Shown here: piece by piece, positions 31,755-43,233 of the stretch
How positions within the stretch are numbered: position 1 is the first letter of the stretch
Layout of the letters: each line of letters starts with the position of its first letter
Assembly (NCBI GenBank): GCA_904066235.2
Contig: CAJFCV020000001.1
Location: 6,944,001-7,008,000 of the forward strand
Direction of reading: 5' to 3'
From: Bursaphelenchus xylophilus
Lineage: Eukaryota; Nematoda; Chromadorea; Rhabditida; Aphelenchoididae
DNA: 64,000 bases
Notes under the pieces: model-generated
Databases searched by the model: none
Told to the model about the DNA's origin: nothing
The model's input: the letters and a program-made list of their open reading frames with translations, nothing else
Made by a program: the position numbers and the translations under genes

Positions 31755-33652
31755 ATGTCCGACGACGAGATTTGGGATGTTGATCACGGTCTTTTGGTCG
31801 CAGACATTAAAAACGTTGTTGATGGGAAAGGAAAGAAGTCGATTCTGAAAACAAAAGTAGTGAAGAAAAAGAAGAGTGTGGAAGGAAGCGTTATATTGTC
31901 GGATCTTGCCGGAGCCATTACATCCACTAAGTCGGTTTATGCTTTTTCTTTTATCTTAGGTTTAGAAATGTAACGAACTTGAAGGAAAACTTGGGTTTGA
32001 TTACACCTTCAGAGGAGAAAGAAAAGAAGACAAAAAGGAAGTCAAGTAAGCTCAGTGTACCCCTTCATCGTCAGGAACAAACACGAGTTCAGAGTAAGAT
32101 CGCCTATTCCGATGTTAGGTAAGGATATTACACTCTTACAAGTGCTTTCAGGAAACAGTTACGAACATGGGATCCTGTTGTGCAATCAAATCGGGCAGCG
32201 GAACAGTTGAAGTTTCCCCTCGGAGCTCCTGAAACCTTTTATAATGAACCAGTTGCTGAGAAAACAAAGTCTTTTAAGGTAAAAATACATGTTAATTAAA
32301 CAAAATAATCTTTAGCCTAGAACAAGTCTTGAATTACGATTGGCGGATGCACTGGGGCAAAGCAACAACAAGCTCGATGCTGATGAATTGTATACAGAAG
32401 ACGAAAAGACCTTATTGAAAGCGTTGAGTCTCAAAGATGCAAAGGAAAGAACTGCCAAACTGCAGAAAATAAGGGCGGTCATGAGTTTCAGAGCCGCTAA
32501 GCACGCCCGAGATGCCAAGATAAAAAGTAAAACGTGAGTATAAAGCAACGAGAAATACACCTTTCAGATATCATCGATTGCGAAAGAAAGAACAACGGAA
32601 AAAAGTGATCAAGGAAATCGAAGATCTCCTGGCCACTAATCCCGACGCCGCTAAAGAGAAATTAAAGGAATTAGAAGTAGATCGGGCTTATGAGAGGGCT
32701 ACTCTAAAACACAGAAGTACCAATAAATGGTCTGTTCAACTGAGACAATATGCGGCTAGGAATCCTCAGATGCAACAACTGATATCAGAACATTTAAATA
32801 TTGGGAGAGAATTCAAAAAACGGCATGGAATGGAGGTGGAGGAAGAAAGCAGCGATGATGAGAGCGACGCAACTAAGCAATTGACCAAGACTGAAATCAT
32901 AAACGTGAGAGCTAGCTTTTGTGCCTAATTATTTAGTTGGCCGTTGATCAAGTAGAAAGAGACGGGAAAAGTAACCCATGGAGCAAGAACTCCTCAATCA
33001 GGGCCACAAAGGCAACCGAACCTGTGGAGATTGATTTGCAAACCGGAGATGTCTTGCAGCTAGAGGATGTTGACAATGAAGGTTTGTCCGTTTTTTTATT
33101 TGCTTACATTTTTAGTTTTGAATGACGAATTCTTGGCTAACGCTTTTGATGGAGAAAATGTCGTAGCTGATTTTGAAAAAGAAAAAGAAGATGAGTGCGA
33201 AAAAACCAAAGAATCAGTAAAAGATGATCGATTATTTGGATGGGGCGATTGGACGGGAGAAGGAATCGACCGCAATCAAGAGATGGAAAGGAAGCAGAGG
33301 TAAGGCAAATACAAACTAAACTTATGAATGCCACAGATTTGTCAAAAGACCAAACAAAAGGAGGAGAGTGGATCAGGATAATGCGCAACTCATAGTACGA
33401 GGCTCCGGAGACTCAGAATTCCAGAAGCTTCAGCCTTCTGACGTTCCGTTTCCTTTTACCGCGGTTCAAGACTTCGAAGCTGTGATACGTCAACCATTGG
33501 GAAGGGATTGGAACACGTCATTGTCGCACAAGAACCTGGTCAAGAAGGCGGTTGTCACTAAGGCCGGAAGAATAATCAACCCTATAAAAAAGGAAGACTT
33601 GCGGCCGAATGATGAACTCCCAGAGAATGAGATTGACGAGATCTTTGGGTGA
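31755..33652 (+). CDS. UTP14: U3 snoRNP component UTP14
   Basis: About nine exons in phase. Seen: VRKQLRTWDPVVQSNRAAEQ, FPLGAPETFYNEP, then KIKSKTYHRLRKKEQRKK and RATLKHRSTNKWSVQLRQYA, and later FGWGDWTGEGIDRNQEMER and KRRRVDQDNAQLIV. DVPFPFTAVQDFEAVIRQPLG follows near the end. K-S-K-x-Y-H-R and W-D-P-V-V-x-x-N-R-A-A-E are UTP14 hallmarks. Known: UTP14 is part of the nucleolar small-subunit processome and activates the DHX37/Dhr1 helicase. The stop is 82 bp from that of the convergent GRAMD1 gene. Confidence 0.95.
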
Positions 33653-33734
33653 GCAGAAGGAAATTGTTATTTGTTGTTGTTTTCTTCAAATAAATTTATT
33701 TTAAACGAAAGAACATCACAGTTGGATCTATATT

Positions 33735-35910
33735 CTATAACTCGGGTTTTGTGAAACTCTGCCCCGAGGCAATGCTGTTGAAGTCGAGCTGGCTATACCG
33801 GTAGGTGTTCGAAATACATAACACGAAGATCAAGACCAGTCTTAACGAGGAGTAAAAGAAAGTCTTGCAAGCACTTACAGCAGAACTACTAGCCGAAGAG
33901 ACTTCTGTATTTCTCGAAGACTCGCAGCCTGGGCCCTTATCTCATTTCTTTGCGTAACTAATTCCGCACGTAATCTGAAACGAATGGGAAGCAGTCAGTT
34001 TATTGGTAAGAAGCGCACCGAATCTCGACGCTGGGGGGATCTTGACTCTGCAAACTCTCCGATTCCAACTGAGTGTCCATTTCGGATTCTGGGAACTCAG
34101 AGATCCAATCAGAGCCGGCTCCATTTCTCGAAGTCTCCTCCTTGGACCCACATGAGCTGAGGTACTTGTCCAGATGCTTGTAGTAATCATGCATGCCACT
34201 TAATGTCATCCGTTCGATGATACCTGAATGGGGCGTACAATTAAACAAATATTTGAAAATTTGACCTACTTTTGAAGACACCCATGACACTTTTTCTGTA
34301 GACAATTTCTCCGTGCACTTTTAGGCGGCTTTTCTTCGGCCCCACCCTAGTAATGCAATATGTACAGAAAACACTGAAACTGTCGGCGTAGGGTACTCCG
34401 GCGTTTACAGCATCCTTGGTGATGGTGTATCCATCAACAGCATTTGGGCCCACTTCAGCCACCACCTGAACAAGTATCTCTATTTTTAATAACACATACC
34501 TGAACCTCGGTGACATGAGTACATTTTGGTCCCAGTGTGCTTGAAAGTTCGACGGTGTACCGTGCAGTTCTCTTCTTCTTCCGTCTTTCTCCATGCTCAA
34601 TGGCAGTCCAGGATTCATAGCGGAGATCTAAAAGGAGACGTATACAAGAATATTCCCGGTACCTGATCGTTTGGCCGTCTTGAGGAAATTGAGAAGAGAT
34701 TCGTTTTCGGTAAACAATAGTTGATACAATTCATCCACTTCCAAAGCATAAATCTTGTCAACGAATACGGTCCCTTTATGTTCTCCACAATCACAATCCG
34801 CGGGCTCTTTACGGGCTAAATTTTTTTAATAGAGATTCTCAAATAGTTTATGTATTTGAGGAAGAAATTACCATTACTAGTTCCAGGAAGCGTCGCCTGG
34901 TTGAGGCTAACGGTGTCCGTGGTGGCTGTGGAAGCAGTTGTGACAACCTTAAAGACAGCTGTTCCCAACGAAGAGTGCGCAATCAATAAAACATTTCGTA
35001 GCCAGTGGGAGAAAGAGCCCAGTCCCCGTCCACAAAGGCCAAGCCCCCCAAAATTTGCTGTCCCGCAGGACTTGTCCGTTACTCTCTAGGGCTCTACCCA
35101 GCCTACCTTCGTATTCTCTAGAACGGTCTTGGAATTACTCATTCCGGACATTATACGGGGACCTTCTGAGGATGAGGTGCTATCCTCATCCGACTCGCGA
35201 GCTCCACGGTCCACCTTTTTGGGAATACACATGCAACCGACCCTTGCTATCCAATTAATTTCAAATGTCTCGCATTCTAATTCAATTATCCAGGCTTACC
35301 TCATTTTCAAATCCCGAATTTTGATTACTTCGCCAGACATTGTACAGCACTTCAAAAGCCTTTTTTTGGTCTATAATTTTGCTGAAGAACAACACAGAGC
35401 CATCCGTTTTGTAGAGCTAGACTTTTTTGGGAAATTAGAAATCTCGGATCTACCTGTAGAGCACTCTTGATTCCCAGATGGTCTGATGTAGAGATGCACT
35501 CAATCTGATCGAAAGGAATAATTAATTTAAAGTGCTCCTCTTTGGGGTAGAAAGCGAGGCAATCGTCGGATACAACAATATTCCCCTGAAGAGGACGGGA
35601 TTCGGGATCGGTGTGATAGAAGCCAAGAAATCCTGCAATCCTCATTCTAATCCCTTTCCTACTTACGACAAATGTAGTATCCGTGTGCTTGCTGAAGAGT
35701 CTTCTCAGTCAAATTTGAGTCCTTTTTTACTAACTATAACTATTACAATGTTTCAAACCTATTAAGCTTACATTTTTTAATTTTTGTCCTAGTCGCTGAA
35801 GCCTTGGAAATGTCTGACGAATGTCAAATTTGGTATTCCTTAAGCCAGAACCACTGAAAACGAACATGAAACACCCGCCCGAGGTAGAGACACATACATT
35901 TCGTCAGTCA
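33735..35910 (-). CDS. GRAMD1: GRAMD1/Aster-like ER sterol-transfer protein
   Basis: About 13 short exons. Seen: RNTKFDIRQTFPRLQRLGQ, then a GRAM domain (PLQGNIVVSDDCLAFYPKE, IIPFDQIECI, DGSVLFFSKIIDQKKAFEVL) and a serine/acidic linker. A VASt/ASTER domain follows (DELYQLLFTENESLLNF, YESWTAIEHG, VDGYTITKDAVNAGVPYADS, RLKVHGEIVYRKSVMGVFKS). Next is a helical segment (LRAELVTQRNEIRAQAASLR) and a C-terminal membrane anchor (LRLVVLLLVLIFVLCIS). This order is that of Aster proteins, which move plasma-membrane cholesterol to the ER at contact sites. Nematodes are sterol auxotrophs, so a dietary sterol role is plausible (inference). It lies 291 bp downstream of MAEA on the same strand. Confidence 0.88.
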
Positions 35911-36201
35911 TTTGAATAAACTCCACACCTCCAAAAATGATAGATCAAACAAAAAATACAAAAGAAGGATTAAACGAGGTTAATCCTTTATGTCCCTGCA
36001 CTTTTCAAACGATCTCGAGGCTGATTACTCAACTTCTGATGACTTAACTAACTGAAGATGCTCCATTCCGCTGCTTATCAGATTCAAGGAAACTCGTTTC
36101 GGACATTCAAAAACAGAAAAGCGCGTTGCGTATAGAAAGAATGATGCTTTACTTAGATAGCAATTCAGAATTTGTAAAAATATTAAACACAGATTCTTTA
36201 C

Positions 36202-37455
36202 TTATAAAACATACACACGCTGCAGCTTGTCTGCAGGGAAGAATTCACTTGACTTGGGACACATAATTACATTGTCTCGGACGAGCTGATTGATCGCTCT
36301 CTCGCCATATACTTGGCCGTTGGGAAGCATGACGGGGCGATTGTTTTCGTCGTCCAATGACTCACCACTGTAAGCGCAAATCAAACGAGAGTTCTTCACA
36401 TTCGAGAAGGGCAGCCCATAAGCCAAGTCATACAAATCTCGGCATATTATACATCGGGAATCCGGGTTATTCTTGCAGAAAGGCGTTTTATACGCAGCCA
36501 ATCCTACTTGGAGACATACGCTGAAGGCCGATTGAGGAGACAGTCGGAAGATCTTGGCGTTTTCTTCTCTGAACATATCCAGAATCTGTTCCCATCTCTC
36601 AGATATCACAAGCTTCTGATAGGAACTAACACCAGTGGCAGGTCCGAATGCTAATAGACCCATAACTTGCAGTAAGGTCTCGTTGGTCCATTTGTCTGGC
36701 CCTCCAAAAGTCGCTCGGATGAAGTTGATACTCTCCTGTCTCTGGCCGTTTTTTATCAATTCAATCAATTGCTGGACTCGAACTTCCGTCTCGAAATTGG
36801 AGTGTAAACGATGCAACTTCGAGCGATTGTCCAACACCCAATTCAAACAAATCGAGAGATCGTGTCTCTGCAGGCCATCTTCGACTTGCTTGGCAACATG
36901 AAAGACATTCCGGTCGATATTGTCGATCCCCACATATTCCGCCAATTTTTGGGCCGTCTCAAAATAGCCGGCTCTGAGGAAATAATCGATGATAAATCTG
37001 TTGGTCCGTTGCTTCCGAAATGCCGATGATATTGCAGGATCAGAAGAGAAGCCCTAAATGGTTAAAACATTAAAAAATTATTTACCACGCACCTGTTTAA
37101 GGTATTTTGTTCTACTCCCAAAAGTCTGAGCTGCATTTTCTTCTTCGCTCACAATCTCGTCAAATGATTTTAAAAACTTGCGAAGCCGATCAGTAACTTG
37201 AGAGAACTCTACCCGAACCTTAAATAAATTGTTTATTAATTTAGCTCACATGAATAAGCTTACAGGCTCAACATCAATGGACCTATCTGATTTTTTTAGT
37301 AGATCGGTAAGCGCATTTTTACTTCGTTTAGACTGAAACACTTGTTGATCTATCGTCTTCTGCGCAGCTCGAAATTTTTTGTTGAGCAATTCATATGGAA
37401 CTTTTAAAGTATTGTATTCGAGACCAGTGACTTCGTTGAACGTAGCATCTGCCAT
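36202..37455 (-). CDS. MAEA: MAEA/GID9, RING subunit of the CTLH E3 ligase
   Basis: Three exons: 37455-37264, 37218-37093 and 37053-36202, about 417 residues. Seen: LKVPYELLNKKFRAAQKTID at the N-terminus, RTNRFIIDYFLRAGYFETAQ (LisH), the CTLH/CRA part (LNWVLDNRSKLHRLHSNFET, QQLIELIKNG, LLAFGP), and the degenerate RING near the end (CRDLYDLAYGLPFSN, VMLPNGQVYGERAI, MCPKSSEFFPADKLQRVYVL). All match MAEA. Known: CTLH/GID ubiquitin ligase core, cytosol and nucleus. Its ATG is only 4 bp after the YOS1 stop on the same strand. Confidence 0.95.
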
Positions 37456-37459
37456 CTCT

Positions 37460-37791
37460 TTACCCAACCACAAGTCTCACAACAATAATAAGTGAATTCA
37501 AGAAGATTAACGGAACTAAAATTAATTTTTATTTTAGAAGTCTGAAATAAAGAAATCTTACCTCGAAGAACTGTTTGAATGGAAATAATCAACTGGACCA
37601 GCCGAAACACCGCGGAGTCTTGACTCTGACTGTCAAATGAATGCTCGCGGGATTTTAGATACTAAAACAACAAGAGGTCAATACGATAAATTGATAAATA
37701 CCTTATTTAAGACACGCTCCCTGTTGACGATGGCAAATCCGTTGAGAATAAAAACAAAGAACTCAATCAGCGAGAATAATGCAAAGAACAT
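37460..37791 (-). CDS. IER3IP1: YOS1/IER3IP1, small ER-Golgi membrane protein
   Basis: Three exons: 37791-37702, 37661-37562 and 37515-37460, about 81 residues. Seen: MFFALFSLIEFFVFILNGFA, then IVNRERVLNK, a polar loop, QLIISIQTVLRVPLIFLNSL and IIVVRLVVG. The two hydrophobic ends, the R.LN..G/S loop and the RVPLI..N signature are those of Yos1/IER3IP1. Known: it binds YIF1/YIP1 in COPII-dependent ER-to-Golgi traffic. The stop overlaps the start region of MAEA (4 bp between them), and PEX2 starts 177 bp away on the other strand. Confidence 0.93.
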
Positions 37792-37968
37792 GAGGTAAAA
37801 TCATAAGACGAACTCGCGAAACAGTCCAAAGTTACACGCAAAAATAAAAAATTATTTATTTCACCTCTTGTTCTCGCTGCGGGACCATTTTCTCCAGATA
37901 CAGATAACGTAGTTAGACAGAGATTTTACCTTTGTGAACAAAAATGTTGCTGTATTTAAGTGAAAAGA

Positions 37969-38814
37969 ATGGCGTCCAGAGTTACCGAGTTAGATGCGTC
38001 GACCTTGGACACCGACTTCCTGAATGTGATCATTACGAACTTGGAATTGTATCTCAGCGATGTTTCTGACTCTCCGGTTTGGACTACTGTATACAAGTAT
38101 ATCAAACGTTCAGTACCTCTTTTGTATTATGTACCGCTCGTTGTAAAAGGTAAAAATAAGGCAAATTTCCTGAATTTTTAAGGTTCCTCTCCTGGTCAAC
38201 AACTGTTGGGTTGTCGTTTCGGTAATTTTACTGTCCGAAATCGTCTGTTTCTATACTTGCTAGAGCATTTAGCTCCTTTGGTGTTAACAGCTATCAAAGA
38301 GGATGTGCATGCTCCTCAGATTACCACAAGTGTGGAGAGGATATTAACAATAACAGCGTGCCTTCAACTCGTTAACTACTTGGTTTTCTTGTCATCAGGG
38401 GGATCCTCAACCTTTGTTCGACGCTTTATGGGAATAAACACCGAGGTCAAAAATAATGCTCTTCAAGGTAAGTAGTAACACTCTATTCAAGATATTTATG
38501 TAATTTTAGGCCGTTTAAACAACGCCAATGTCAACCGGGAACTTCTTGGACACTGCCTCGCTAATATTTTTATGGTGATGAAGCCATTTACAGAACTAGT
38601 CAAGACGTACTTTCTAAGGAATACCCTAGTCCCTCGAAATGTAACTACAAATAATGGGGTTGTTTGTTGCCATTGTTCGGATCTCGCTGTAGTCGCATTA
38701 GAAGCGCAAAAAGAGAATGGAGAAACGGTTGTATTTTGCAACTACTGTTACTATGTGGCAAAACAAAAACAAAGATTTATTTCTGTAACAACGTTTAGTT
38801 TGGCCAAAAATTAA
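37969..38814 (+). CDS. PEX2: Peroxin-2-like peroxisome biogenesis protein
   Basis: Three exons: 37969-38149, 38183-38467 and 38510-38814. Seen: RVTELDASTLDTDFLNVI, GQQLLGCRFGN, then membrane helices (LVNYLVFLSSGGSSTFVRRF, MGINTEV) and VNRELLGHCLANIFMVMKPF, all aligning with PEX2. The C-terminal RING is degenerate: CCHCSDLAVV and CNYC are present, but the family's Cys-His middle and final CPKC pair are missing. Known: PEX2-PEX10-PEX12 is the ubiquitin ligase that exports PEX5 from the peroxisome membrane. The stop lies 22 bp from that of NOG2. Confidence 0.82.
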
Positions 38815-38836
38815 CAAAGAGCACGGATGAGCTTGA

Positions 38837-41800
38837 TTACACTTGATGTTTCACTTTTCTTCTCTTTTGAAGTTTCTTGAACCACATATTCCTGACCCGA
38901 TCACGAGTAAAGTCGACAATTTTACTGTCCTGAAATCGTATACGAATAAATTTTCTTTTGAGGGCTTACCCCGGTGTCATTTACAACTGAAGTAACGAGC
39001 TGCTTCTTCTTCAGTTTCTCAATTCTCTTCCTTTTCTCCTGTATCTTCTTCCCAGCTCGATTTCCACGTCCTCTTTTCTGATCCTTATTCTAAAAACCGG
39101 CATTATGATGAGCACTCGATACGAGTCGCGGCATAAAGTCCTGACACGTTTGTCGCGCGCGAAAGAAAAACGCACCGTGCAAATGTGTCAGGACTTTATG
39201 GCGCTACTATTTATTATAATGCCTGACTGAACCCCTCAAATTGAACAAACGTTGGCCTATGTACTAAGCTGTGGCCAAATTGAAAATTTTTTTTTGGAAG
39301 TACCCTAAGTGCAACACTCAGATTTTCTTTAAATTTTTCACACACATCGGGCATAGACCACACATCATTCCTGAAATTTTTAGCTCGCGCTTTGCAAGCG
39401 CCACCGAGATATTGAACGATCTTTGCCGCCGAGAGGATTTTTTATGGAAATATCACCCTTTACGGTAGAAATAGGTACGAAACTTTTCGTGCCAGAATTC
39501 GGCAAAAAGTCTCAAATTTTCGTAAAAATCTCGGTCGTTTTTGAAAAGCGCGAGCTCGGATTCTCGCATATATCTTAGAAAAAATTAACCTAAAATTATG
39601 CCATGTGTCATCAAAAATCTAAGCGTCGCAATTGGAGTACTTCCGTGTAAGCCTAAATTAAGCCTAAGCCCGAGACTAACCAATTTTTTTCACTTTGGTA
39701 AATTTTTTTTCCATTTTCATAAAATTTCTTCCATTTGGCCAATTTTTTATAATTTGGTCATCTTTGGCACTTCGGCCTATATTTATTGAATTTGGCCAGA
39801 TTTTGTTACTTTCGCCATATCGTCATCGGGGGTTACGAAGTTTTTGTTTTGGGGGTTCAGTCAGTCAGGATTCCCTCGTGGAGGGATGTCGGGTTCAGTC
39901 TAAGTTCGCACTCGATAACCTACTTCCACGTCTATCGGTTGTTCGGCTTCTGACACCAGATCCTCTTCCAGATCAGACAACCCAGACAGATCTGAGAGCC
40001 CGGAACAATTACTCTCGAGATCTGTGAATTCTTCTTCCTCTTCCACCTCCTCCTTGACCTCCTCTTTTAAATCTTCACTATCAGGCAGTTCGGAATCATC
40101 CCCCTTCATGGATTCTGCATCAGTAATGACTTCTTTTTCGTCCTCTTCCACTTCGTTAATCGGAGCCTAGTCATTATTTTAAAAATAGGCGCATTGCTTA
40201 CCTCGTCATCTCCACCCTCCTCTGATTCCTGACCTGGTGGAAGCACATAGTACGGAAGTTTTCCACGCTGGAAATCGTTCAGAACCATCTTCGCGACAGT
40301 ATTCAAATCAGGCTCGCCATGTTTTAACAGCCTTCCCGAATTAATAGCAATCAGCGTGAGGAAATCTTCAGCAGAATCCCATTGTTCATCCGCTCCATCT
40401 TTGTACAAATTGTAATGTTTTCGTAGATACACGGGTTTGACTCGGTCCAGGACTCCCTGGATATGATTCTCTGGATCAGACACGTTTTCCACACGGACCT
40501 CAAGAAATCGTGGATTAAAACAATTACAACTTACCACGCCTTTGAGAATGGTTTGGGTTTCCGTGTCTCCTTGAGGATAGACAACACCTGGACAATCGAT
40601 CAGAAATATCTTCCTCATAAGCGTTACATATTGCCAAACTTTCGTCTCCCCGGCCAAAGGGGCAGCTTTACATACTTTCTTCTTTCTCAGGGTATTTACA
40701 ACCGACGATTTTCCAACATTTGGATAGCCGACAAATCCCACACTGATCTAAAAACAAACATAAAAATAGTACGTTCTTGTTAAAAATACCTGTTGTCTAT
40801 CCTTGTGCAATTGCCGGAATTGCCTTAGGACATTTATCAGAGACCCTTTGCCGAAGCTGTGTTGGATGGACGCATGGAAAGCAATCGTTGGCAGTTCTTT
40901 GGACAAAATATGGACCCATTTTTTCTAAAAATACAATAAAATGCGAGAATAAACTTACTGTCACCCAAGTAGGAACAAGATCCACTTTATTCAATACCAG
41001 AATTAGATGTTTATGAGGTTTTTCTTTCCTCAAGAATTCCTCGACATGCTTGCAACGAGTTCCTTCGGGATCTCTAGCGTCGATAACCTCCACAACAATG
41101 TCCGAAGAGTCCAGAACCTTGTAAAGTTCCCCCCAAACTCGATTGGATTGACCCGCTCGAAACAGCGGATTCTGATTTACTTGACGATCATCCAGCTCCT
41201 GATTACTCAAAAGTGACTTGTCATCGTCAACCTTATATCCATCAGACCTCGTCTCCGCATCGCGAACAAGGTCGTCCAGGTCTTTGGCACCCACATTGGC
41301 CTGCTTTCTGTGAGCTTTTTTTCCAAAAGTGTATTCAAAACTTTCCGTATCAACAACATGAACTCGTCGTTGCTAAACAATGCCTCAAAAATACAGTTCA
41401 ACGCTCACCTTGGCCTTCTCTTGCAACAAAGAAATAGGTAGTCTCGTCTGCCTCATAACAACCTGGAAGGGATCTTTCATTACTTTTCCCATGTTCTCTT
41501 GAAACTTTTGGAGTTGTTCTTGTCCGATCACCTTAGTATTACCTAAATATATCGGACCATTTATGACAATATATAACGTACCAAACCATTTACGACTCGG
41601 TTCAACTCTGGCCACAGTTCCGGAATTGAGCCAACCTTGAAAAGGCGCCGCTTTTATAATCTTTCCTTTCGGATCCCTAAAGATAAACTTAATAAAAATT
41701 TTCACAGCATACCTGATCGCTTTGAAGTTCTTGTACATCCTCAACCTATTAATTGTCGCCTTGGACCTCATTCTGGTCCCAACCCCAGCATTTTCCACCT

Positions 41801-41921
41801 TCCGGTCTGGATTAAGAGAATGGTTTGACCTGGCCTTCTGAGCACCTACAGTTGATCTTTTTGTCTTGTCCGTCGAAGTTCCATTTCTGGAAGCCTTCAA
41901 CGATGACCGCTTATTCGCCAT
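38837..41921 (-). CDS. GNL2: Nucleolar GTPase NOG2/GNL2
   Basis: Ten exons. Seen: [39 protein letters not shown], then circularly permuted G motifs: [10 protein letters not shown] (G4), [35 protein letters not shown] (G1 at 40710) and [12 protein letters not shown] (G3). The [22 protein letters not shown] segment and an acidic, then basic, tail follow. Known: NOG2 is a large-subunit assembly GTPase of the nucleolus and nucleoplasm. The last two exons (39089 onward) are joined across an 837-bp intron that holds two repeat elements; phase and the basic sequence support the join, but this part is less sure than the core. Confidence 0.93.
39102..39225. mobile_element. Small hairpin element (CATAAAGTCCTGACAC arms)
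   Basis: GCATAAAGTCCTGACACGTT at about 39131 and its inverse at about 39184-39203, with outer GGCATTAT and ATAATGCC words at both sides. About 120 bp, no coding capacity. Confidence 0.55.
39290..39645. mobile_element. Diverged copy of the 449-bp palindromic element
   Basis: Left GGAAGTACCCTAAGTGCAAC, then CACTCAGATTTTCTTTAAAT. It shares TTAGCTCGCGCTTTGC and TTGCCGCCGAGAG with 29576-30024. The right end GGAGTACTTCC is the degraded inverted repeat. The TTA flank is not preserved on the left. Confidence 0.65.
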
Positions 41922-42048
41922 CTCTTAAAATCGTATTAGTAAGCGCAAAGATGACAAGTTACATAGGTATGAGGCATCTAACAATTCACCAAAAAATAAA
42001 TCTAAATATTCGTCTGTTTATGCACACATCATATAAATTACAACGAGA

Positions 42049-42518
42049 TCAGTTTGACTCTAATATCACACCCAAATGTTCCACTTTCTGAGACTCGGAA
42101 AACTTCTTATCTGCCAGATTCTTAAATTTAATTTGGGAAATATCGTCAAGATCCATTTCTCGTAAATCAGCCTAAAATAATAAACTGAAAGTGATATAAA
42201 AAACTCACGTTGGAAAATTTCACTGAATCAACGTCATCCAAGATCTCCCTTAGTTTTTTTAGTTGGTCGGTAATTTTTTCGAAACACTTTACATCTATTC
42301 TTTCAAAATCGTCCAAAGCTTCCACGATCTAAGAAACACAAATGATAAAACTTAAACCTTACTCTTTGATTTCTCCTTACAAGTCCATCCAGTTCTCGGA
42401 ATCGCTCATTCCGCTCAAATCCTTCTTGGAATTTCTCAATCTCAGGTTGTAATATTTTTTTATGGCAAAGAACGTCACAAACATGCATAGAAATTTTGGT
42501 TAGACCATTAAAACTCAT
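42049..42518 (-). CDS. Small helical protein (unrecognised)
   Basis: Three exons: 42518-42363, 42328-42209 and 42171-42049, 132 residues. Seen: two amphipathic helical stretches (ILQPEIEKFQEGFERNERFR, then RNQRIVEALDDFERIDVKCF) and KITDQLKKLREILDDVDSVK, ending DLREMDLDDISQIKFKNLA. Size and heptad pattern are like small coiled-coil complex subunits of the BLOC/BORC or kinetochore type, but I cannot name the family. It sits 127 bp upstream of NOG2 on the same strand, with an ATTTTAAG acceptor-like site just before the NOG2 ATG, which suggests an operon. Its start is about 306 bp from the divergent MIC13-like start. Confidence 0.75.
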
Positions 42519-42644
42519 TTTACGTCAATATTTTTTCAGCCCTATCATTCTCTTTGATTTTTACATTTCGTTTCAGACCGAAATTCGATAGTGGCGCTCA
42601 AAAAATCTGTCGCACTGACGGAAAGGGGTCGTCAGCGGGCAACC

Positions 42645-42750
42645 GTTCCACTTTGATGTTTTGGGTGTGTCCCACCACGACCAGCTTTTCCCATGCCAAA
42701 AGTTTTGGCGTTGTGCAAAAATCATAAAATTCACTTTTTTATTTCCCCTG
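42645..42750. repeat. Dispersed repeat shared with 49260-49345
   Basis: The block GTCCCACCACGACCAGCTTT, then ATGCCAAAAGTTTTGGC and TGTGCAAAAATCA, recurs in inverted orientation at 49260-49345. It lies in the intergenic region before the MIC13-like gene. Confidence 0.6.
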
Positions 42751-42824
42751 CACGCGTGATACAAAAATCGACCATTTAGGGCCGGAACAAGAAGGTAAAA
42801 GCTCTAAAGTGATCAGTTCGAGAA

Positions 42825-43233
42825 ATGGGATTCGTGTCTTGGGTAACAAAGTAAGTTGTTGTGTTTCGAGTTGCATAAAGGTTTGTTTTAGGTCCGGTAT
42901 CAAGTTGGCAGCCGTTGTAGTTGCCGTGAAAGTATCTATTGATCAGAAGGTCTGGACTTTGGAGCCGGCAGAGGGTGAGGCGGTATATCAAACGTTTACG
43001 AAAGACGTTTTAAATGGCGCCGTTGTTTACAAAGAGAAGGTAGAAAAGCTCGTAGAGGTTAAAATTGTTCTTCTTAATTTTAGCTGCCTTCTTGTGAAGA
43101 AGTCAAGTCGGATATGGGCTCGAAGTGGAACAAAAACATTAATTGTGCTTTTGGATACCTCAACCAGGCTCCCGAACTTCTGAAGGAAAAGACTGTGTCC
43201 TTCTACAAGTCGGCTCTAGAAACCAAGAGTTAA
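42825..43233 (+). CDS. MIC13: MICOS subunit MIC13/QIL1-like
   Basis: Three exons: 42825-42850, 42892-43039 and 43084-43233, 107 residues. Seen: a short N-terminal hydrophobic helix (GIKLAAVVVAVKVSIDQKVW), a helical middle and a C-terminal segment SKWNKNINCAFGYLNQAPEL. The single N-terminal membrane helix and the W-N-x-x-I....f..l...P motif resemble MIC13. Known: MIC13 links MICOS subcomplexes at mitochondrial crista junctions. The protein is small and divergent, so the assignment is moderate. Confidence 0.6.

Larger units (their letters stand above)
39090..39925. other. Repeat-bearing intron of GNL2
   Basis: The intron carries a short hairpin at about 39102-39225, whose arms share CATAAAGTCCTGACAC, and a diverged copy of the 449-bp palindromic family (39290-39645). 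The rest is AT-rich. Neighbouring introns of the gene are 35-60 nt. Confidence 0.6.
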
